Shown here: positions 56,839 through 64,000 of the stretch, one piece after another | Position numbering within the stretch: position 1 is the stretch's first letter | Layout of the letters: each line of letters begins with the position of its first letter | Source of the DNA: S5-A14a sp050908895 | GTDB lineage: Bacteria; Bacillota; Clostridia; Peptostreptococcales; Anaerovoracaceae | Length of the DNA stretch: 64,000 nucleotides | Direction: 5' to 3' | NCBI GenBank assembly: GCA_050908895.1 | Contig: CP171222.1 | Span: 434,001 to 498,000 of the forward strand | The notes under the pieces: model-generated | Databases searched by the model: none | Told to the model about the DNA's origin: nothing | What the model saw: the letters and a program-made list of their open reading frames with translations, nothing else | Translations under genes and position numbers: made by a program

Positions 56839-58857
56839 ATGGATAAATATTTAAATTATGGAAAACAGATACTAACTGTATTGCTAATAATCTTCGTTAT
56901 AGTAATATTATTAAATCAAATCCTGCTAATTAAATATGGTACAAACGTAATCAATTATGTCAAATACTCATCGCCTATTAGTAAGGTAGAAAAAAAATAT
57001 TTGAAAAGACATGGTAAAATAAAACTTGGATCTGATATTACAGCTCCACCTATATCATATTATGATGAAGAGAAAAAGATGTATACTGGACTTATAGTTG
57101 ATTATGCAAATTATATGTCCCTGGAAACAGAATCTGAATTTGTAATTTCAATGTTCCCGTTTTATGATTTAGTCGAAAATCTTAAATACCAAAATATAGA
57201 TGCCTGTGACATGTTTCCTAGTCAAAATCGTGCGAAGATGTTTGATTTATCAATGCCAATATATAGACTAAAAACAGTAATCGTATCTTCTAAAAAGAAA
57301 TATAAAAAACATGTACTTAATACTTTGGATGGTAAAAAAATTGCAATTCCAAAGGGTGATTTAGCAAAAGAATATATAGAAAATAGATTAATCAAAAACA
57401 AAGATAACAATACACAATTTGTGTATGTGAATGATACAAAAGAAGCTCTATATTTGTTAAATCAAGGAAAAGTAGATGTCGCAGTGGGGGATGAGGTGGT
57501 GATATCAAACTATTGGAAGGAGTTTGATGTTTATGAAACAAAAAAATTTAACGTGGAACTTTTATATGAGAAAGATGTCGTACTAGCCGTGAATAAAGGC
57601 AATGATGAATTGCTTTCAATTTTAAATAAAAGCATTTTACAAATGAAAAAAAATAAGATTGTTTCTAAGGTGCAACAAAAATGGTTTGGAATATCGGAGT
57701 CAATAAGAGGTGAGGGAATAGAGTTTGAAGCATATATCTATATTGGACTTGTTTTCTTCCTTTTGGCAGGTTTTCTTTATGCTTGGAATTATTTTTTAAA
57801 GCGAAAAGTTAAAGAAAAAACATTGGAAATTAGTAATGCAAAAAAAAATCTTAATTTAATTTTAAACAATTTAAATACGGCCCTATTTATTGTAGATAGG
57901 AATATGGACATTATAGAATATAACAATTCATTTTTAAAGTTGATAAGACAAGAGAATAATGATATATTGACCATTAATATGTTTGATAATCAATTTATAA
58001 AAAAATTATTTAATGACAATTATATATTAAATTCTGATGAATGTTCTAATATAATTTTTTCTAGAATAATTGGAACAAAGTGCTTTGAAGTTAAGGTTAC
58101 ACCATATTTGTCGGATGAAAATGACTTTAGGATAATAAGTATAGAAGATATAACACAGAAAATGATTATTGAAAAAAAGGTTCACCAAAAAAACAAAATA
58201 ATGGCTATGGGACAAATTTCAGCTGGATTATCTCATGAAATAAGAAATCCCTTAGGTACCATTAGAAATGGTATATATTTGATGAAAATTGACTCAAACA
58301 AAGACACCCAATCAAAAGCACTAGTAATGATGGAAAATTCAATTAATAGAATTAATAACTTAATTGAACACCTAGTTAGATTTTCACAATCCAGCGATAG
58401 TAATTATATTAGAGAAGATATAACGGTGATGATTAATAACATTATCACTTTAATGGAACCTAAGTTTAAATCAAAGAATATAACATGTAAAAACAACCAT
58501 GATGGCGAGAATTTTATAAAAATAAATGTAGAATCTATAAATATAATTTTGATAAATTTAATTGAAAATGCAATTGATTCATTTGAAAGCAAGGATGAAA
58601 ATAACAGAATTATAATTGATGTAAATACTAAAAATAATATAATAAATCTATCTGTTGAGGATAATGGGTGTGGAATTGAACCGGGGAATTTGGAGTCTAT
58701 ATTTGAACCTTTTTTCACAACGAAAGCAATGGATGAAGGAACAGGACTTGGTTTATATCTCGTATATAACGAAGTAAAGAAATACAATGGTGATATATCT
58801 GTAGAAACAAATAAAGGGGTGGGGACCAAAGTTTTGGTAAATTTGAAATTTGAATAG
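56839..58857 (+). CDS. Sensor histidine kinase with extracytoplasmic solute-binding domain
   Basis: The 672-residue kinase has a membrane helix (10-33), an SBP_bac_3-type sensor (about 58-288: KLGSDITAPPISYYDEEKKM), a second helix (about 297-320), a PAS-like region (about 335-440), the His box SAGLSHEIRNPLG (His about 466) and an ATPase domain (NLIENAIDSF, DNGCGIEPG, GTGLGLYLVYNEV). The NPLG His box is the NtrB/AtoS type that pairs with sigma-54 activators. The binding domain suggests direct sensing of an amino acid or similar solute. Only 12 bp before its response regulator. Confidence 0.9.
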   Translation: MDKYLNYGKQILTVLLIIFVIVILLNQILLIKYGTNVINYVKYSSPISKVEKKYLKRHGKIKLGSDITAPPISYYDEEKKMYTGLIVDYANYMSLETESEFVISMFPFYDLVENLKYQNIDACDMFPSQNRAKMFDLSMPIYRLKTVIVSSKKKYKKHVLNTLDGKKIAIPKGDLAKEYIENRLIKNKDNNTQFVYVNDTKEALYLLNQGKVDVAVGDEVVISNYWKEFDVYETKKFNVELLYEKDVVLAVNKGNDELLSILNKSILQMKKNKIVSKVQQKWFGISESIRGEGIEFEAYIYIGLVFFLLAGFLYAWNYFLKRKVKEKTLEISNAKKNLNLILNNLNTALFIVDRNMDIIEYNNSFLKLIRQENNDILTINMFDNQFIKKLFNDNYILNSDECSNIIFSRIIGTKCFEVKVTPYLSDENDFRIISIEDITQKMIIEKKVHQKNKIMAMGQISAGLSHEIRNPLGTIRNGIYLMKIDSNKDTQSKALVMMENSINRINNLIEHLVRFSQSSDSNYIREDITVMINNIITLMEPKFKSKNITCKNNHDGENFIKINVESINIILINLIENAIDSFESKDENNRIIIDVNTKNNIINLSVEDNGCGIEPGNLESIFEPFFTTKAMDEGTGLGLYLVYNEVKKYNGDISVETNKGVGTKVLVNLKFE

Positions 58858-58869
58858 ATAGAGGTATTT

Positions 58870-60258
58870 ATGAATAAATTGAATTTTTCTGTACTAATAG
58901 TTGACGATATGAGAGATTATAGAGATATGTTTTCCTTAATTCTGCAAGCTAAGGGCTATAATGTAATAAAAGCATCATGCATCGCAGAGGCTATAAATGT
59001 TGTGAATACAAGAAAAGTGGATATTATAGTCACAGATTTGATTATGAAAAATGAAACGGGAATACAGCTTCTAAAAAAGGTTAAGGGAATAAACCCATCT
59101 ATAGGAGTAATTGTGGTTACTGCTTATGGTACAATAGAAACTGCTGTGGAAGCAATTAAATTAGGAGCGTACAATTATTTTATAAAAAGCAGTAATCCGG
59201 ATAGTCTTATATATGATATCGAAAAATTTTTAAAGTATAAATGCGAAGAGTCAGAGGTAGAAGGCATAGAGTTGAACTCTAATGCACCAATTTTCAAAAC
59301 AAAAAATAAACAATATAAAAATCTTTTAGAAATTTGTGAAAAAGTTGCAAAAAGTAATATTTCAGTATTAATTTTAGGAGAATCAGGTGTCGGTAAGGAG
59401 GTCGTAGCGCGGTATATACACGATAATAGCTTAAGAAAGCATAAGGATTTTGTAGCTGTTAATTGTCAGGAATATTCTGAGGGACTAATAGAATCTGAAT
59501 TATTTGGACATGAAAAGGGAGCATTTACAGGTGCTATTAAGCAGAAAAAAGGTAAATTTGAGATGGCAAATGGAGGCACTCTTTTTCTCGATGAAATTGC
59601 CGATGTTTCTTTAAATACACAAGTTAAATTGCTGAGAGTGCTAGAGAATAACCAGTTCGAGCGTGTTGGAGGTTGTCAAAAAATTAAATTAGACGCTAGA
59701 CTAATTTCCGCTACCAACAAAGATCTTGATAGAATTATATCAGATGGAAAATTTAGAGAGGATTTTCTATATAGACTTAATGGAATAATGCTGAGAATAC
59801 CTCCATTACGAGAGAGAATTGAAGATTTAGAAATGTTTATTGAATATTTTACTAATAAAATTTCTCAAGATATGAATAAACAAATTGAATATATCGATGA
59901 TAAAATAGTAAATTTCCTACGGAACTATGATTTTCCGGGGAATATTAGGGAGTTGAGAACTATAATTGAACGACTGATAGTCCTATCAGAAAATGGAAAA
60001 ATAGAATTTGATGATGTAAAATATTATTTGCCCTATATCAATGTTAATAAAGAAAATATAACAAAAAAATCAACAATGGATAATCTGCAAGACGCAAGAA
60101 ATGAGTTTGAAGAACATTTTATAAAAGAAAAAATATTAAAGTCCAATGGCAATTTGACTAAAGCGTCAAAAGTTCTAGGGATAAGTACAAGACAGCTGCA
60201 CAATAAAATTGTTGACTTAGATTTAAAAGAATGGTTAATCTCCATTAAAGAAAAATAA
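58870..60258 (+). CDS. Sigma-54-dependent NtrC-family response regulator
   Basis: The 462-residue activator has a receiver domain (Asp 56 in VTDLIMKNETG), an AAA domain with Walker A GESGVGKE (about 170-177) and the sigma-54 contact loop GAFTGA (about 217-222), Walker B GGTLFLDEIAD, and a Fis-type C-terminal helix-turn-helix (NLTKASKVLGISTRQLHNKI). It remodels the RNA polymerase-sigma-54 closed complex. Its clear target is the -24/-12 promoter 100 bp downstream in front of the NhaC-type gene. Confidence 0.93.
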   Translation: MNKLNFSVLIVDDMRDYRDMFSLILQAKGYNVIKASCIAEAINVVNTRKVDIIVTDLIMKNETGIQLLKKVKGINPSIGVIVVTAYGTIETAVEAIKLGAYNYFIKSSNPDSLIYDIEKFLKYKCEESEVEGIELNSNAPIFKTKNKQYKNLLEICEKVAKSNISVLILGESGVGKEVVARYIHDNSLRKHKDFVAVNCQEYSEGLIESELFGHEKGAFTGAIKQKKGKFEMANGGTLFLDEIADVSLNTQVKLLRVLENNQFERVGGCQKIKLDARLISATNKDLDRIISDGKFREDFLYRLNGIMLRIPPLRERIEDLEMFIEYFTNKISQDMNKQIEYIDDKIVNFLRNYDFPGNIRELRTIIERLIVLSENGKIEFDDVKYYLPYINVNKENITKKSTMDNLQDARNEFEEHFIKEKILKSNGNLTKASKVLGISTRQLHNKIVDLDLKEWLISIKEK

Positions 60259-60273
60259 AAAAAGGTAATACAG

Positions 60274-60315
60274 ACGGGAAGTAAATTTCTCTATATTTAG
60301 AAATATACTTCCTGT
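60274..60315. promoter_or_regulatory. Large inverted repeat upstream of sigma-54 promoter
   Basis: Arms 60274-60290 and 60299-60315 match at 15 of 17 positions (cores GGAAGTA and TACTTCC) around an 8-base loop. It lies 47 bp upstream of the -24 box. It may be the activator binding site, the terminator of the kinase/regulator operon (TGTTTAATT follows), or both. Confidence 0.5.
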
Positions 60316-60361
60316 TTAATTATAATTATAAGCCTTATTGAGGGATTTCCTGTACATTTTT

Positions 60362-60377
60362 TGGCATATACTTTGCT
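60362..60377 (+). promoter_or_regulatory. Sigma-54 (-24/-12) promoter
   Basis: TGGCATATACTTTGCT matches the consensus TGGCAY-N5-TTGCW at every fixed position, with GG (60363-60364) and GC (60375-60376) 12 bp apart. It stands about 50 bp before the antiporter start. Confidence 0.88.
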
Positions 60378-60427
60378 CTTAATATATATTAATCAAATTT
60401 AATAGTTTTATTTAGGAGGTAAATATA

Positions 60428-61888
60428 ATGTCTAAAGCACGTAAGCCAAAAGTGTGGGAGGCCTTAGTGCCGATTATAGGGATGGCAATTATTATTGTAT
60501 CATCCATGATTATTTTAAAAATTGATCCGCATATACCTATTGTAATTTCTACTATACTAGCGGCCTCAATGGCAATCAAGGTAGGATGTACATGGAGTGA
60601 AATTAGAGAAGGAATGATAAATAGTGTTCATAGAGCTATTGAAGCACTTATTATTGTTATGATAGTCGGAATGTTAATTGGATCGTGGGTGCTATGTGGA
60701 TCCGTACCAGCAATGATATACTATGGTTTAGATTTAATTTCTCCACAATTTTTCTTGCCAACCGGATGTGTGCTTTGTGCAATAGTTTCTGTTGCCACCG
60801 GAAGTGCATGGACTTCCGGTGGAACTATCGGAGTGGCATTAATGGGTATTGGAACTGGATTAGGTATTAATCCTGCACTTACTGCGGGGATGGTTATTTC
60901 CGGTGCGTATTTTGGAGATAAAATATCACCCCTTTCGGACAGCACAAATGTGGCAGCTGCCGCTGCAGAAACAGATCTTTACATGCATGTAAGATCTATG
61001 ATGTTTACCACGGTACCAAGTTTCATAATAGCACTAATAATCTATACAATTATAGGTATTAGATATGATTCTTCCTCTGCGAATTTAGAAAATATTGCTT
61101 CCATAAAGAGTGCTTTAGGAGGTGAATTTAACATAACACCATGGTTGATGATTCCGCCGATAGTAGTACTTATTACAGCTATTAAAAAAGTTCCGGCTAT
61201 TCCTTCTTTGCTCCTTGCTACTACAACAGGATGCATATTTGCAGCTGTTTTTCAATCGGTAACTTTATTGGAAATTTTAGATACATTACAAAATGGATAT
61301 GTTGGTGAAACAGGATTAAAAATAGTGGATAAATTGTTAACTAGAGGTGGTGTTAACAACATGCTGTGGACTATATCGCTTATAATTTTTGCATTATGTT
61401 TTGGTGGAATATTGGAAAAAGCTAAATTTACGGAGGTTTTGCTAGAGAAAGTTGTGAAATTGGTGCATTCTGTTGGAAGTTTGGTGGCGACAACCATTGT
61501 TACGGGTATAATATGTGACTTTGTTTTAACCGATCAGTATTTAGCCAATATAATACCGGGAAGAATGTTCTATAAGGTTTATGATGATATGGGGTTAGAA
61601 CGTTATTATCTTTCCAGAACATTAGAAGATGGTGGATCTTTATGGTCTCCGATGTTTCCGTGGAATGGATGTGGAGCGTATCAATCTGCAACTTTAGGTG
61701 TTAGTACATTTGCGTATTTTCCATATGCATTTTTAAATTTAATAAATCCTATAGTATCCATATTTATGGCATATATGGGGATTGCAGTTTTTAGAAAGAG
61801 AATTATCGAAAGTGGTGGAGAAATTGTAGATGTAGAAAATATATTTGAGCTAGATAAAATTAGAGATAAAAATCTAAGCAACAAATAA
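60428..61888 (+). CDS. NhaC-family Na+/H+ or amino-acid antiporter
   Basis: The 486-residue NhaC-family protein has about 12 membrane helices. Family segments: GSAWTSGGTIGVALMGIG, GAYFGDKISPLSDSTNVAAA (ion-site region), and FVLTDQYLANIIPGRMF. NhaC relatives exchange Na+ for H+ or carry malate/lactate or amino acids; the sigma-54 control and a binding-protein-like sensor next door favour an organic substrate. ATG follows AGGAGGTAAATATA. Confidence 0.88.
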   Translation: MSKARKPKVWEALVPIIGMAIIIVSSMIILKIDPHIPIVISTILAASMAIKVGCTWSEIREGMINSVHRAIEALIIVMIVGMLIGSWVLCGSVPAMIYYGLDLISPQFFLPTGCVLCAIVSVATGSAWTSGGTIGVALMGIGTGLGINPALTAGMVISGAYFGDKISPLSDSTNVAAAAAETDLYMHVRSMMFTTVPSFIIALIIYTIIGIRYDSSSANLENIASIKSALGGEFNITPWLMIPPIVVLITAIKKVPAIPSLLLATTTGCIFAAVFQSVTLLEILDTLQNGYVGETGLKIVDKLLTRGGVNNMLWTISLIIFALCFGGILEKAKFTEVLLEKVVKLVHSVGSLVATTIVTGIICDFVLTDQYLANIIPGRMFYKVYDDMGLERYYLSRTLEDGGSLWSPMFPWNGCGAYQSATLGVSTFAYFPYAFLNLINPIVSIFMAYMGIAVFRKRIIESGGEIVDVENIFELDKIRDKNLSNK

Positions 61889-61920
61889 ATTGCTACAGAT
61901 TGGAAACTGTATAGAAAAGA

Positions 61921-61960
61921 GGATATGGAGAATGAAGAGTGCGAAATCTTTTTCATATCC
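61921..61960 (+). terminator. Possible terminator after the NhaC-type gene
   Basis: GGATATG (61921-61927) and CATATCC (61954-61960) form a 7-bp stem with a large loop, followed by TTTACTCTCTTTT. Confidence 0.4.
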
Positions 61961-61985
61961 TTTACTCTCTTTTAATATATTGCAT

Positions 61986-62020
61986 AAAGACAAGGCCTTT
62001 TCAAATTCGACCTTGTCTTT
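61986..62020. terminator. Bidirectional terminator between convergent genes
   Basis: AAAGACAAGG (61986-61995) pairs perfectly with CCTTGTCTTT (62011-62020), with T-rich ends in both directions. Confidence 0.85.
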
Positions 62021-62048
62021 TGACTTAGAGAAAACATTATAACTAATT

Positions 62049-64000
62049 TTACTCACGGTTTTTCAATGCTTCTGCATAGTTTATTTTTGAAATTGAATAC
62101 ATCTGGAATAGATTAACTATAAAGTACACAACTAGAGTTGATCCAAATGCTTTTAGAAACATTTCATTAGTAATTTCCATTTCAAAATATCCTGCAAATT
62201 TACTGAAAGCAACAAAGGAAATGTAGCCCATTAGTTTCTTTTGAATTGGCCAGCCAATTATAAAAGATAAAATCAGAACAACTGTGGCGGGTCTAAGGTA
62301 TATTAAATTAATTTCTCTGTTGGTATATCCCAAAATCTTCAAATAAGCGATAGAAAGTCTGCTTTTATTTATAACTATTTTTATTAATATAGACATAAAA
62401 ATAAAGAAAAATCCTAAGGAAGAATACAAGAAAATATCTATCATAGGTCCCATAATTTTTTTTAGAGTTTTACCTATGTCGGTCATAGTTTCTTTATCAA
62501 TTACTTTTAAAATATATTTTTCTTTTATATCAAGTTTATTATTACTAAGATATCCATTAAAGTAAACTGAATTTTGATCCAATGTTCTGTTTAAATTTTC
62601 CCTTGTAAAAAATGCAGTAAGTGTAGGTTCGTAATGGTAGACGGAAGAGATTCTATATTTATTTGTTTTACCAGTAATTTCATTCTTTATAGAGATATAT
62701 TCTCCGATTTCTTTTTTTGATTTTTTTGCAAGACCGTGACTGATAACAACTTCATTTGGATTATTGGATATATGTAAATTTTTGAAATAACTGCTGTTAT
62801 CCGAAACGCCTAAAGTAACTATTTCTTCGTTACTCTCTCGGATTTTCATATAAACAGAGCCTGATGATATGGTTATTTTTTCTGGATTTTTATTTATTTT
62901 CTTTCTTTGCACTTCGCTTAAAACTGCTTTATCGTCAACAGGGAGACCATCTTCAAACTCAGTATTAGTAATTGATACAGGATTTTTAAGGATGTACTGG
63001 TATCTGCTTACAAGTCCTTCAGATGAGATTTTGCTGAATTTATCAAAGGTAGGTGAAGTTGCAAAGGCATAGTATAGCAAAAGTGATATGACGAAGATTC
63101 CTATTGCCATAACAAAATAGTCGCCTGCACTACTGATCATTATTCTAAGTCTAAACCGTGTTTCAAATCCTCTATTTTTAGATAATGTAATATTTTTACG
63201 CTTCTTATTTGAGCGTGTGCGGTTTAAAAAAGCAAGGGGACTATGTCTTAAACTTTTATAAATATATAAAAAGTTTATTAAAAGCACGATAAAAATAGGA
63301 AATATAGTGGTCAATATAAATGCATTACTATTGAATAGCGGTGAAAATTTAGGCAGATTGAAGGTATTATAGTAAACTGATGCATAAGGTTTTATCAGGA
63401 GTGTATAACCAAGAATATTCCCTAAGATGGCAGCACAAAAAGTTACTAAGGCAGGTAATGCCATGTAATAGATCATAATTTCACTTTTTCTGTATCCTGT
63501 GGAAAGCAGGGTGCCTATAATTTCAGATTCTTCATCGATTTTGTTAGAAGAATCAACTGCAAATATAAAGGCAATAAGAATGACCATTAGAGTGCTTAGA
63601 ACCATCATCATAGGCCTATCACCTCCCATATCATCCATCATATAGGTAATGCATTTGTTGTTGAGGGCTTTCATAGAACCTAAAAATATGCCACTTTTAC
63701 CGGCAATTCTAGTTATACTATCTTCAATGGATTTTCTATTTCCCTCAATGGCTTTCGAAGGATGGATAGGTTTAGCATCGCTTTCAGTTCTCTGCTCGTA
63801 ACTCAGTTTTGGGTCATTAAACCTGTAAGAAACTTGATAAACTGTTTTATTTTCATTGAACTTTAATGCCAAATCTTTCGAAACAAGGCCAACACCAAAA
63901 TCAATATTATCAAACATAAAATCGCTATTTTTCTCAAAAGGAGAATTATAATCAGGACTAACATAGGAGCCAACGACCTTTAGATTTCTTTCTTTTGAGT
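62049..64000 (-). CDS. FtsX/MacB-type ABC transporter permease, partial (N-terminus beyond window)
   Basis: The minus-strand frame is open to the window edge, so about 650 residues of the C-terminal part are seen; an internal ATG at 63917 is not the start. There are two FtsX permease modules: helices around RPMMMVLSTLMVILIAFIFA, with GTLLSTGYRKSEIMIYYMAL typical of the family, and a last set with LSIAYLKILGYTNREINLIY. A large extracytoplasmic segment lies between them. Such permeases work with an ATPase in peptide or lipoprotein export or in sensing antimicrobial peptides. The ATPase gene would lie outside the window. Confidence 0.85.
   Translation of the reverse strand, partial: SKERNLKVVGSYVSPDYNSPFEKNSDFMFDNIDFGVGLVSKDLALKFNENKTVYQVSYRFNDPKLSYEQRTESDAKPIHPSKAIEGNRKSIEDSITRIAGKSGIFLGSMKALNNKCITYMMDDMGGDRPMMMVLSTLMVILIAFIFAVDSSNKIDEESEIIGTLLSTGYRKSEIMIYYMALPALVTFCAAILGNILGYTLLIKPYASVYYNTFNLPKFSPLFNSNAFILTTIFPIFIVLLINFLYIYKSLRHSPLAFLNRTRSNKKRKNITLSKNRGFETRFRLRIMISSAGDYFVMAIGIFVISLLLYYAFATSPTFDKFSKISSEGLVSRYQYILKNPVSITNTEFEDGLPVDDKAVLSEVQRKKINKNPEKITISSGSVYMKIRESNEEIVTLGVSDNSSYFKNLHISNNPNEVVISHGLAKKSKKEIGEYISIKNEITGKTNKYRISSVYHYEPTLTAFFTRENLNRTLDQNSVYFNGYLSNNKLDIKEKYILKVIDKETMTDIGKTLKKIMGPMIDIFLYSSLGFFFIFMSILIKIVINKSRLSIAYLKILGYTNREINLIYLRPATVVLILSFIIGWPIQKKLMGYISFVAFSKFAGYFEMEITNEMFLKAFGSTLVVYFIVNLFQMYSISKINYAEALKNRE

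Noticed and set aside
1..64000. CRISPR arrays, tRNA and rRNA genes
   Set aside because: I looked for regularly spaced repeats and cloverleaf or rRNA signature sequences and saw none; a tRNAscan or CRISPR search could confirm this.

Overview
The window comes from a low-GC, AT-rich Firmicute, most likely an anaerobic member of the Clostridia. Evidence: Gram-positive Shine-Dalgarno sites, the S10-spc-alpha gene order with adk-map-infA-rpmJ inside it, a zinc-type S14, the pcrA-ligA pair, a hybrid-cluster protein operon, a sigma-54 activator circuit, and Clostridia-type mobile DNA (a Tn4451-like element with TnpV and a MobV relaxase). I cannot name the genus. No rRNA or tRNA gene and no CRISPR array is visible.

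Layout. 1-1400 (minus): the N-terminal 466 residues of a secreted FMN-binding protein, cut by the window edge. 1756-13181: a ruined phosphate locus. pstS and pstC each carry a one-base frameshift, pstA is fused to a headless phoB by a deletion that removed pstB and phoU, and phoR is split by a 6.6-kb mobilizable element (5817-12446). The element carries TnpV, a MobV/TnpZ relaxase, a TnpW-like protein, a nucleotidyltransferase-like cargo operon, a probable structured RNA, an oriT-like hairpin and an IS30-family insertion, but no recombinase. 13356-29004: the S10-spc-alpha operon, rpsJ to rplQ, with secY, adk, map, infA, rpmJ and rpoA, closed by a strong terminator. 29192-30289: three small helical, charged proteins. 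30394-30776: a cobalamin riboswitch with its own promoter and terminator but no gene to control. 30838-36119: pcrA, ligA and a HypE/PurM-like gene.

36271-37809 (minus) is a sodium/solute symporter, followed by an intact IS3-family element (38082-39622). 39724-43717 is a three-gene operon (D-aminoacylase, YfcC-type carrier, M20 amidohydrolase) that looks like uptake and hydrolysis of N-acylated amino acids or peptides. 43752-46404 holds a Y-family polymerase and a YolD-like partner behind a LexA-type box, then an ArsC-family protein. 46515-48154 (minus) is a TetR regulator with a DUF2871-type membrane protein. 48376-50661 (minus) is a histidine-rich metal-exporting P-type ATPase. 50819-54583: a macrodomain protein, a Crp/Fnr regulator, and a divergent DUF1858-hemerythrin-Hcp operon for nitrosative stress. 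54748-56142 is asnS. 56408-61888: an orphan HigA-like regulator, a solute-sensing histidine kinase, a sigma-54 activator, and an NhaC-type antiporter with a textbook -24/-12 promoter. 62049-64000 (minus) is a truncated FtsX/MacB-type permease.

Most worth following up: the stand-alone cobalamin riboswitch; the frame-restoring insertion of the integrase-less element in phoR; the structured RNA and the nucleotidyltransferase/zinc-ribbon operon inside that element; the IS30 copy with a 14-bp target duplication; and the kinase/sigma-54/NhaC circuit.
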